In this document: piece by piece, positions 1-6,881 of the stretch | Layout: the number at the start of each line of letters is the position of its first letter | How positions within the stretch are numbered: position 1 is the stretch's first letter | Assembly: GCA_029778965.1 (NCBI GenBank) | Contig: JAKPBL010000212.1 | Location: 1-9,470 of the forward strand | Direction of reading: 5' to 3' | Source: Bacteroidota bacterium | Lineage (GTDB): Bacteria > Bacteroidota > Bacteroidia > Chitinophagales > Chitinophagaceae | DNA length: 9,470 bases | Program-made: the position numbers and the translations under genes | The notes under the pieces: model-generated | Database searches by the model: none | Told to the model about the DNA's origin: nothing | The model's input: only the letters and a program-made list of their open reading frames with translations

Positions 1-1
1 C

Positions 2-877
2 AATAGATCGGGCAGCGCAGGTATGACCTATGCGGTTAGCAAGCCGCTCAACCTGAAGCTGAACATCGCCCGCGGCTTCCGTGCGCCTTCGCTGGCCGAG
101 CTGGCAAGCAATGGCGCGCATGAAGGAACCAACCGCTACGAGATCGGCGACCGGGATCTGAAGAGTGAAACCAGCTACCAGGTCGATGGTGGCCTGGAGT
201 GGAACACCATGCATCTTTCGCTCGAGGCAAATCTGTTCTACAACCATGTGCAGGATTTTATCTTTTACGAGAAACTCCGGAACAGCGCCGGCACAGATTC
301 GCTGATCGTTGATCCCGAGTCGGGCGATGAGCTGATGGCCTTCCGCTTCAACCAGCACAGCGCCAATTTGTACGGCACCGAGCTCAGCGTCGATATTCAC
401 CCGCATCCGCTCGACTGGCTGCATTTCAAAAATGCCTTTAGCTATACTATTGCGCGTTTTACCGATGCGGTCGACGGGTCGCGCAATATCCCGAATGTTC
501 CCGCCGGCAGGTTGTTCTCGGAACTGTCTGTAAAACTGCTGCCCGAAGGAAAAACCATCAGGAATTTCTACGTCAGTCTCGAATCGGATTATAATTTCAG
601 CCAGGACCACGCGTTCACGGGTTACAACACCGAAACGAACACTCCCTCGTATTGGTTATTGAATGCGGGCATCGGTACCGACATTCATCGTGGTGCGAAG
701 AAGCTGGCGACACTGCAATTGTCTTTGCAGAATATAACCGACGAAGCCTACCAGAGCCACCTGAGCCGGTTAAAATACACCTCGGTTAACCCGGTTACCG
801 GCAGGCAGGGCGTATTTGCGATGGGTAGGAACTTCGCGCTGCGGTTGAATATCCCGCTTGATTTCAACTGGAACTGA
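2..877 (+). CDS. TonB-dependent outer-membrane receptor, C-terminal part (5' end outside window)
   Basis: The reading frame is open from base 2, so the gene enters from the left and only about 291 C-terminal codons are present; the first Met (base 23) is internal. The visible part is the distal half of a 22-stranded outer-membrane beta-barrel that takes up a ligand using TonB energy. The family signature lies near the left end: GFRAPSLAELASNGAHEGT, followed by RYEIGDRDLKSE, typical of Bacteroidetes receptors. Alternating polar/hydrophobic strands follow, then LQNITDEAYQSHLSRLKY and the closing strand GRNFALRLNIPLDF. The chain ends in NWN, not the usual terminal aromatic, although F and W lie within the last four residues. 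The plug and TonB box are outside the window, so the ligand (siderophore, haem, metal or other) cannot be judged. The 3' end overlaps the convergent DUF4159 gene by 14 bp. Family call secure, substrate unknown. Confidence 0.93.
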   Translation, partial: NRSGSAGMTYAVSKPLNLKLNIARGFRAPSLAELASNGAHEGTNRYEIGDRDLKSETSYQVDGGLEWNTMHLSLEANLFYNHVQDFIFYEKLRNSAGTDSLIVDPESGDELMAFRFNQHSANLYGTELSVDIHPHPLDWLHFKNAFSYTIARFTDAVDGSRNIPNVPAGRLFSELSVKLLPEGKTIRNFYVSLESDYNFSQDHAFTGYNTETNTPSYWLLNAGIGTDIHRGAKKLATLQLSLQNITDEAYQSHLSRLKYTSVNPVTGRQGVFAMGRNFALRLNIPLDFNWN

Positions 878-1571
878 GCGGCGACATCGCATACACGATA
901 ATATTCACGCCAAATTTTGTATTGTCTTCGGCGAGGAAACGTTTGTTGCGGAAATCATAGTCCCACTCGCAGCCGTAGTCTTTATTGCTGTACAGAACAC
1001 CGATCCGGCCATTTATGGTGATCGCCTTGAGATAATCATGAATAAGATCATCGCCCCAACCGTTGAGCTCGAAAGCGGTATTGGGCGGCCCTTTTTCAAA
1101 ATCAAAGAAAGAGCGGTAGATCGGATGGGAGTTGGGAATTTTTTTTAACGCACCTCCACCGAACAAAGCCGTCATCTGGCTTTCGAACGACTTGGCAAAG
1201 AGTCCGTCGATGTCATGATTGCAATCATCCACGAAAACAAACCCGCCATTTTCGACATATTGTTTGAAATGTAATGCTTCGGTCTGGTCGAACTGTACAA
1301 GCTTGTGACCGCTCATATAACAAAAAGGATAATTGAACAGTTCCCTGCCCGCCAGCTCAACCACTTTCTCCTGGGCTATTACCGGAATGGTAGTATATTC
1401 AATCAACGAATTCAGCAGGTTCGCGGGCATGCGCTGATCGGTATCCCAATCACCCGAACGGTATTTAAGCCTGACAAAAGTGAATGCCGCCGCTGTGTTT
1501 GAATCTTTACTATTACCGGTCATGGAATGTTCTCGAACGATTGCTAAAATAAGCCGTATTTCATAGAACAT
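864..1571 (-). CDS. DUF4159 domain protein
   Basis: 235 residues from the outermost ATG. DUF4159 landmarks appear in order: a first strand FTFVRLKYRSGDWDTD (about residues 30-45), YMSGH (about 85-89), YVENGGFVFVDDCNHD (about 105-120), an LFGGGALKKIPNSHPIY stretch, GRIGVLYSNKDYGCEWDYD, and the closing KFGVNIIVYAMS. The fold is considered glutamine-amidotransferase-like, with no established reaction. No convincing signal peptide or membrane segment is seen. The start is uncertain: ATG at 1571 has A/T-rich sequence before it, as Bacteroidetes starts often do, but leaves only 17 bp to the MoxR start. Met17 (1523) would give 219 residues, remove a non-conserved leader (FYEIRLILAIVREHS) and leave 65 bp for promoters. 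It is divergent from the MoxR operon. DUF4159 genes are known neighbours of MoxR/DUF58/BatA clusters, so a shared function is likely but inferred. Confidence 0.88.
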   Translation of the reverse strand: MFYEIRLILAIVREHSMTGNSKDSNTAAAFTFVRLKYRSGDWDTDQRMPANLLNSLIEYTTIPVIAQEKVVELAGRELFNYPFCYMSGHKLVQFDQTEALHFKQYVENGGFVFVDDCNHDIDGLFAKSFESQMTALFGGGALKKIPNSHPIYRSFFDFEKGPPNTAFELNGWGDDLIHDYLKAITINGRIGVLYSNKDYGCEWDYDFRNKRFLAEDNTKFGVNIIVYAMSPLSSS

Positions 1572-1588
1572 TTTTTAAAAATTGGGAC

Positions 1589-2584
1589 TTGATAAATACT
1601 GAAGCAGCTTTGCAGGCACTATTAGGAAAATTACCCCTGCTCAAAAATGAAATCGGGAAACAGATCGTCGGACAGGATGAAGTACTGGAAGAAATCATTA
1701 TTGCCCTGCTGGCCGGCGGACATTGTTTGCTGGAAGGTGTTCCGGGGCTTGCGAAAACACTGATGGTGCGAACGCTGGCGCGCGCGGTTGACCTGCCTTT
1801 TCGCCGCATCCAGTTTACGCCCGACCTGATGCCCACTGATATCATAGGAACGGAAATACTGGAAGAAGATGTAAGCACCGGCAAACGCTTTTTCAAATTC
1901 AATAAAGGACCCTTGTTCGCCAACATCGTGCTGGCCGACGAGATCAACAGAACGCCGCCCAAAACGCAGAGCGCCCTGCTGGAGGCGATGCAGGAATTCG
2001 AGATCACCTACGCCGGGCAAACGCATAAGCTGGAGCGGCCTTTCTTCATTCTCGCCACCCAGAACCCGATCGAGCAGGCAGGCACTTATCCCTTGCCTGA
2101 AGCGCAACTGGACCGCTTCCTGCTGTATATAAAAATCGGATACCCATCGGCGTCAGAAGAGACGGCCATACTGGGTAACACCACCGGCACCCGGCAGGCA
2201 GCCATCAGCCCGGTTATCTCCGGCGCTGAGATATTACAGTTGCAGTCGATGGTAAGAGAGGTCACCATCAGCGCCGGTCTTATAGAATATGTAACGGCGC
2301 TGATCCGCGATACCCGACCTGCTACTACCGGTAATGCCTATGTGAAAGAATGGGTGGGCTGGGGGGCAGGCCCGCGTGCGGGGCAGGCGCTGATACTCAC
2401 CGCCAAGGCGCGCGCGCTGCTGAAGGGGCGTTATGCCGTTACGTACGAAGATATCCAGGTCATGGCCTATCCCGTACTGCGGCACCGTATGCTGCTGAAT
2501 TTTAAGGCCGAAGCGGAGCAGATCACCACCGATATGGTCGCCGCCGAATTGCTGGCATCCGTTAAGCGTAACCTTTCCGCATAG
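1589..2584 (+). CDS. MoxR-family AAA+ ATPase (TTG start)
   Basis: 331 residues, normal for the family. ATP site: Walker A GVPGLAKT (residues 50-57), Walker B IVLADE (113-118) followed by the MoxR hallmark INRTPPKTQSALLEAMQE, sensor 1 in ATQNPIEQAGTYPLPEAQ (Asn159) and the likely arginine finger in LDRF (Arg176). IGKQIVGQDEV (22-32) is the usual N-terminal MoxR segment. MoxR proteins are cytosolic hexameric ATPases that remodel or activate partners, generally with a VWA/MIDAS protein; the next gene supplies one. Start: the frame is closed upstream by TAA at 1550-1552 and has no ATG or GTG before the Walker A site, so TTG at 1589 is the best candidate; TTG at 1610 is an alternative. No good Shine-Dalgarno is seen. 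It is the first gene of a five-gene run, ending 2 bp before DUF58. No promoter could be convincingly placed upstream. Confidence 0.95.
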   Translation: MINTEAALQALLGKLPLLKNEIGKQIVGQDEVLEEIIIALLAGGHCLLEGVPGLAKTLMVRTLARAVDLPFRRIQFTPDLMPTDIIGTEILEEDVSTGKRFFKFNKGPLFANIVLADEINRTPPKTQSALLEAMQEFEITYAGQTHKLERPFFILATQNPIEQAGTYPLPEAQLDRFLLYIKIGYPSASEETAILGNTTGTRQAAISPVISGAEILQLQSMVREVTISAGLIEYVTALIRDTRPATTGNAYVKEWVGWGAGPRAGQALILTAKARALLKGRYAVTYEDIQVMAYPVLRHRMLLNFKAEAEQITTDMVAAELLASVKRNLSA

Positions 2585-2586
2585 GC

Positions 2587-3471
2587 ATGCAGTTCCCTGC
2601 ACCCGATATATTGTTATCACTCAAAAACCTGTCGCTTGCCGCGCGGCAGCTCATCGATCCCTACCTGTCGGGCATTAACAAAAGCCGTGTAAAAGGCCAG
2701 GGACAGGAGTTCAGCCAGTACCGCAGCTATCAGCCGGGCGACGACCTGCGCTGGATGGACTGGAAAATGTACGCACGTTCCGACCGTTATTATGTACGTG
2801 AATCCGAAATGGATACCAGCGTGCACGTGCGCATTATGATCGATGCCAGCGGCTCGATGAACTATGCCGAGAAAGGCATTCGCAAGCTGGACTATGCTCG
2901 GCTGCTGGCGGCCGCGCTCGGTTACCTGGCCTATCGCCAGGGCGATGCCATCGCCCTGTCTGTTTTCCATGATGGCGAAGACGAGAGCCTTCCTTCGAGG
3001 AACGATGCCCGGCACCTCGCCCGTTTTTTCTACCAGCTCGGGCAGTTGCAGGCCGGCGGCGCCTTCGCGCCCCCCAACCTGTATAAGCCCCTTATCAACG
3101 GGCTTCCTAAAAAAGAGCTGATCATTTTTATCACCGATCTTTACCAGCAGACCGACGAACTGCTGGAACTGCTGCACGAGCTGACCGCCGGCCGACATGA
3201 GGCCATCGTTTTTCACCTGATGGGAACCAGTGAGCTCAATATGGATTTTGGCAATATAGCATCGGTGCGCGACCTGGAAACGGGCGAAATCATTGATTAT
3301 GGCGGCGCCGATGCGGCGGCAAAAGCGGCCGTTCTGCTCGACGCCTATATAACGGATACGCGTAACCGCATACTGGAAAAGAACATCAGCTACCGGTTAT
3401 TGCCGATCGACCAGCCCCTGAACGAAGCCATCACCGATTTTTTGAAACAACGACAAAAAAATGCTGTCTGA
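2587..3471 (+). CDS. DUF58 protein with VWA-like MIDAS motif
   Basis: 294 residues, typical for DUF58. The family signature is complete: GQGQEFSQYRSYQPGDDLRW then MDWKMYARSDRYYVRESE (about residues 37-74). It is followed directly by a VWA-like domain opening with MIDASGSM, whose DxSGS (86-90) is the first metal-coordinating loop of a MIDAS site. Later strands KKELIIFITDLYQQ and HEAIVFHLMGTSEL fit the Rossmann-like core; the Asp in FITDLY may complete the metal site. No transmembrane segment or signal peptide is seen, so it should be cytosolic. Known role of the family: adaptor/partner for MoxR ATPases, with metal-dependent protein contacts. The start lies 2 bp after the MoxR stop and the stop 3 bp before the BatA-like start, implying coupled expression and probably a direct MoxR partner. 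The particular target is not evident. Confidence 0.94.
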   Translation: MQFPAPDILLSLKNLSLAARQLIDPYLSGINKSRVKGQGQEFSQYRSYQPGDDLRWMDWKMYARSDRYYVRESEMDTSVHVRIMIDASGSMNYAEKGIRKLDYARLLAAALGYLAYRQGDAIALSVFHDGEDESLPSRNDARHLARFFYQLGQLQAGGAFAPPNLYKPLINGLPKKELIIFITDLYQQTDELLELLHELTAGRHEAIVFHLMGTSELNMDFGNIASVRDLETGEIIDYGGADAAAKAAVLLDAYITDTRNRILEKNISYRLLPIDQPLNEAITDFLKQRQKNAV

Positions 3472-3474
3472 GTA

Positions 3475-4746
3475 ATGAGTTTCGGTGCTCCCATATGGCT
3501 GATGGCCGCGGCCGGCCTGCTTATCCCGGTGCTGATTCACTGGTGGCGAAGCCGTTCAGGCCGGGTGCTGGAGATTGCTTCTGTTCGCTTTCTCGAAAAA
3601 GGGGCGCAGCCGGTGGCCCGCCGTCGCCGCTTGCAAGACCTGTTGCTGCTGCTCATCCGCTGTTTGCTTTTTATTGTTGCGGCGGCCTGGCTGGCTACAC
3701 CCCTGCTGCCACCGTCAAAGTCAAAAAAAGCAGCCAGCGGCTGGTTGCTGATCAGCGATGATGTTCGTACGGCTGCGCTTACTGGTCACCGTAAGCTGAT
3801 CGATTCCCTGCTCCATAAAGGATATGAGCTGCGGGCATTGCAAAAAGATTTTCCGCTGTTGACAAAAAACACTGTTCCGGCGCAGGACAGCATCCCTTAT
3901 TTCAGTCTGCTCGACGCGGCCGACCGGCGGCTGCGTGATGACCAGTCGCTGTTTCTCCTCACCGGCGATGTACGCGCCCGGTTTGGCAGCAGCAAGCCGG
4001 CCCTGGCGCACGCGCTCACGTGGCGCCTGCTGCCCGTGGCGCCGGCGCCCGCAGATACTGCTGTTGTGATGCGTCCGCAGACTGTTGCCATTCATGCCGG
4101 CAAGGCTGTCAAAGACGCTGTCTATCTCGAAGCGACGCTTGCCGCGCTGCAGCATACGGCGATGCCGGAACTCTCGGTGATCGCCGGAAAAGAGACCACC
4201 GGTACGCAGGTCGATTGGCTGTTCTGGCTCGATACCACGGCAAGTCCGCCGGCTGGCAAGGCAATACATGTGCTGCAATATGCGGGCGGCGCTGCAACCG
4301 AACGAAGCGCATGGATAACTGGTAATACGCTGAACCCCGACGATCGTCCCCCGCTCTACCGGCAATCTGTAACCGAAGAAAAGAATACCGGCCGTATTTG
4401 GTGGCGCAATGCCGCCGGAGAGCCCGTTCTTTGGTCGGCCGCCGGCAACAGCAACTACCTGTATTTTGCATCACGTTTCGATCCTGCCTGGAATAACCTG
4501 GTTTGGTCGCCCGCTTTTCCTGAATGGCTGGCCGGCCTTTTCGATGCTGTGCAACATCCAGCCGGTAAGAACTTATACGATAATCCCGTGCAGGAAGCCG
4601 AGCTGCAGCATTTCAATGCGCTTGCGGGAAAAGCGGCGATTGCAGGCCGGTCCGTTACCGTTCCTGATCTGCTATGGATCATTGTTTTACTGGCACTGTT
4701 CACGGCCGAGCGGCTATTAACATATCGCAAAAATGCAGGTGCATGA
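3475..4746 (+). CDS. BatA-like (aerotolerance regulator N-terminal) membrane protein
   Basis: 423 residues. The N-terminus is diagnostic of the BatA/aerotolerance N-terminal domain: APIWLMAAAGLLIPVLIHWW (TM1, about 6-24), a short loop with EIASVRFLEKG, a basic RRRR patch (49-52), and TM2 (about 56-75). A large extra-cytoplasmic region (about 80-395) follows, then TM3 (about 398-415, DLLWIIVLLALFTAERLL) and a short basic tail, leaving both ends cytoplasmic by the positive-inside rule. The central region begins with a strand-like SGWLLISDD but shows no DxSxS MIDAS motif, so unlike classical BatA/BatB it has no recognisable metal-binding VWA domain. It may carry a degenerate alpha/beta domain. 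It starts 3 bp after DUF58, and its stop overlaps the next start (ATGA). Probable role: inner-membrane anchor linking the MoxR/DUF58 pair to periplasmic parts (inference). Confidence 0.88.
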   Translation: MSFGAPIWLMAAAGLLIPVLIHWWRSRSGRVLEIASVRFLEKGAQPVARRRRLQDLLLLLIRCLLFIVAAAWLATPLLPPSKSKKAASGWLLISDDVRTAALTGHRKLIDSLLHKGYELRALQKDFPLLTKNTVPAQDSIPYFSLLDAADRRLRDDQSLFLLTGDVRARFGSSKPALAHALTWRLLPVAPAPADTAVVMRPQTVAIHAGKAVKDAVYLEATLAALQHTAMPELSVIAGKETTGTQVDWLFWLDTTASPPAGKAIHVLQYAGGAATERSAWITGNTLNPDDRPPLYRQSVTEEKNTGRIWWRNAAGEPVLWSAAGNSNYLYFASRFDPAWNNLVWSPAFPEWLAGLFDAVQHPAGKNLYDNPVQEAELQHFNALAGKAAIAGRSVTVPDLLWIIVLLALFTAERLLTYRKNAGA

Positions 4747-6881
4747 ATGGCGGGGAGATCATACGGCGCCTTCGGCGGCATTGGCAAACAGAGCGACGGA
4801 TCACTCGTTTAGCTACCGGTATAGGGGTGGGTTTGTTGCTGGCTGCCATGGCCAAAGGGCTCGCGGGCTGGCAGGGTGGGTGGCTGCTGCTACCGGCATT
4901 GGTGGCCCTGGCGCCCGCGCTGTATTGGTCGCTACGGCAAAAAACCAGCCTGCGGGAAGTGACCGATCACCTCGACCAGGCGTGCCCGTTACTGGAAGAC
5001 AGCAGCTCCCTGCTCCTGGAGCAAAACGACTCCGGGTCGCTGCTGTTCCGGTTGCAGCAACAAAAAGCCGGGACGGCTTTGCAACAAATCGAATGGCCGA
5101 AACCTTACCGGGAAAACCTGCTGCTAACGGTCTCATCCGCCGCGCTCGCCTTTTGCCTCCTGCTGGCAGTTCCGGCGAAACAGTTGGCTGGCGAGGGCGA
5201 CAACGTAGTTACTGTTCCCGGCACTGGCTCCGCAACACCGCTGCCCTTGCAGATAGCCGGCGTCAGGGTGCTTATCCAGGCGCCCGCTTACACCGGTTTA
5301 CCCGCCATAGTTCAAACGCAATTACCCGTGCAGACCGTGCAGGGCGCGGCCATCCAATGGACCCTGCAAACCAATAAGCCGGCTCAAAAAACGCAATTGC
5401 TCTTCAATGATTCTTCGGTATTGGTATTGCATCCGGCAGACAGCAGCTTCACGCAATGGCGGGGAGAAAAAAAAGTGGAGAAGCCGGGCTTTTACCGCGT
5501 CGATACCGACGGGCTGCCTTCCGACTTTTATACCATAGAAGTGAAGCCCGACCTGCCGCCGGTAGTCAATATCATTTCGCCCGAGGGGCAGACCAATATA
5601 GAAGCCGGCATGCCTTTCCGTGTAGCTGTCCGCGCGCTGTTGAACGACGACTATGGCCTGGTATCGGCCCGCCTCGCCGCTACCATTGCCAGCGGTTCGG
5701 GCGAAGCGGTAAAGTTCAGGAATGAATCCATTGATTTCAGCGGCATTGTTCGTAAGCAGGAGCGTGTAAGCTGGAATCACCTGCTCGACCTGAACCAATG
5801 GCAGTTGAAAGGCGGCGACGAATTGTATTTCTATATCGAGGCAACCGACGGCCGGGGGCAATCGGCACGTTCAGACGTTTGCATCGTGCGATTGCCCGAT
5901 ACCACTGAACTGCTGAGCCTCGACGGATTGCTGTCGGCGATGGACATCAAACCGGAATTCTTCCGCAGCCAGCGACAGATCATCATCGAAACGGAACAAT
6001 TGATCCGCGACCGGAACACCATGAGTGTGGAGGCATTCAATGCAAAAAGCAATGAACTCGGCAGCGAGCAGAAATTGCTGCGGCTGCGGTACGGCAAATT
6101 CCTGGGCGAAGAAGATGAAACCCAGATCGGCGGTCATCACGATCACGGTCATGACGATGATCATGATCAGGATGACGACGAAGCGGCGCACAATGATGCT
6201 GCCGACTTCGGCAACGCAGAAAAAATATTGAGCGAAGTAACCCACCAGCACGACATAGCCGAAGACGCCACTTTTTTTGATGCCGAAACCAAGAAGCAGC
6301 TCAAGGCCACGCTTACGGAAATGTGGAATGCGGAGCTGAAGTTGCGTGTATACCAGCCGGCCCAGGCGCTGCCCTATGAATACAAGGCGCTGCGTTTATT
6401 GAAAGACCTGCAGCAGCAATCGCGCGTGTATGTAGCAAAAACAGGCGTGAAGACCACGCCGCTCGACCTAACGAAAAGAGGATCGGGCGACCAGGATAAA
6501 ATCATCGCTCCACGACTTAGTTACCGGCAAACGACAGCAACAACTGCCGAACAGGAAATCGCGGCGGGATTAATAAGCCTGCGTTCAATCGCCGACGGCG
6601 GCCCCGGTGATTTGGGCAACCTGCAGAAAGCAGCCGTTCGTTTATCGGCAGCCGCCGCGGGAAAACCCGCCAGCCTGCTGCCCCGGTACCAGGCGCTTTT
6701 GCGGGTGATGGACGCCCTGGGAAAACAGGCGCATGCCGTGCCTGCCGATCTTGAGGCGGCGTCGAACGGACTGGCGGAGCTGCTGCCGCCGGCGCCCGGA
6801 TTGCCTTCGCCCGCACTGTCGCCCGCCGCCACCCCGCTGTCCAAAGAATACCTTAAAAAACTGTCTGCCGTCGCTTACTGA
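4743..6881 (+). CDS. DUF4175-like membrane protein with His/Asp-rich insert
   Basis: 712 residues from ATG 4743, which overlaps the previous stop as ATGA and has an AGG about 6 bp upstream; an in-frame ATG at 4674 lies inside the preceding gene and is less likely. Membrane segments: about 23-43, 46-64 and 126-143, leaving a long C-terminal region probably in the periplasm. Residues about 165-390 are beta-rich with LIQAPAYTGLP, DLPPVVNIISPEG and a DDYGL motif (302-306), which resembles the DUF4175/large membrane-protein family. A helical, charged part follows (FFRSQRQIIIETEQLIRDRN). It is interrupted by a His/Asp-rich stretch (463-485), then more helices, and ends with a Pro/Ala-rich linker and a final KEYLKKLSAVAY. 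No catalytic motif is seen. It overlaps the next start by one base (TGATG). Likely a structural periplasmic component of the cluster; DUF4175 assignment is by motif and layout, not by search. Confidence 0.8.
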   Translation: MNGGEIIRRLRRHWQTERRITRLATGIGVGLLLAAMAKGLAGWQGGWLLLPALVALAPALYWSLRQKTSLREVTDHLDQACPLLEDSSSLLLEQNDSGSLLFRLQQQKAGTALQQIEWPKPYRENLLLTVSSAALAFCLLLAVPAKQLAGEGDNVVTVPGTGSATPLPLQIAGVRVLIQAPAYTGLPAIVQTQLPVQTVQGAAIQWTLQTNKPAQKTQLLFNDSSVLVLHPADSSFTQWRGEKKVEKPGFYRVDTDGLPSDFYTIEVKPDLPPVVNIISPEGQTNIEAGMPFRVAVRALLNDDYGLVSARLAATIASGSGEAVKFRNESIDFSGIVRKQERVSWNHLLDLNQWQLKGGDELYFYIEATDGRGQSARSDVCIVRLPDTTELLSLDGLLSAMDIKPEFFRSQRQIIIETEQLIRDRNTMSVEAFNAKSNELGSEQKLLRLRYGKFLGEEDETQIGGHHDHGHDDDHDQDDDEAAHNDAADFGNAEKILSEVTHQHDIAEDATFFDAETKKQLKATLTEMWNAELKLRVYQPAQALPYEYKALRLLKDLQQQSRVYVAKTGVKTTPLDLTKRGSGDQDKIIAPRLSYRQTTATTAEQEIAAGLISLRSIADGGPGDLGNLQKAAVRLSAAAAGKPASLLPRYQALLRVMDALGKQAHAVPADLEAASNGLAELLPPAPGLPSPALSPAATPLSKEYLKKLSAVAY
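6129..6197 (+). other. His/Asp-rich low-complexity insert in the DUF4175-like protein
   Basis: Encodes residues 463-485: GGHHDHGHDDDHDQDDDEAA then HND. In 23 residues there are 6 His and 10 Asp/Glu. The DNA is a run of near-repeated CAT/GAT/GAC codons, which fits growth by slippage. The composition fits loose binding of divalent metal (Zn, Ni, Cu) or a flexible acidic linker between two helical parts. Metal binding is inference only. Confidence 0.75.

Noticed and set aside
858..1148. 96-codon open frame on the + strand opposite DUF4159
   Set aside because: It is antisense to a well-supported DUF4159 gene, has no recognisable motif, and overlaps the receptor's 3' end.
1545..1550. TAAAAT as a sigma70-like -10 box for the MoxR operon
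   Set aside because: There is no suitable -35 element at the right distance, and Bacteroidetes promoters use TAnnTTTG, which is not found here.
1572..1581. TTTTTAAAAA palindrome between the divergent starts
   Set aside because: It is short, purely A/T and lacks a GC stem, so it is not a terminator; it is probably only A/T-rich upstream sequence.
3721..4365. 214-codon open frame on the - strand inside the BatA-like gene
   Set aside because: It is opposite a clear membrane-protein gene, has an odd Arg/Cys-rich composition typical of antisense reading in GC-rich DNA, and has no family match.
4674..4742. An upstream in-frame ATG that would add 23 residues to the DUF4175-like protein
   Set aside because: It lies inside the end of the BatA-like gene, the added residues (MDHCFTGTVHGRAAIN...) do not look like a conserved N-terminus, and the ATGA overlap at 4743 with AGG upstream is a better start.
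6129..6197. Tandem-repeat or CRISPR-like array
   Set aside because: The repetition is codon-level (CAT/GAT/GAC) within an open coding frame, with no repeat-spacer structure.
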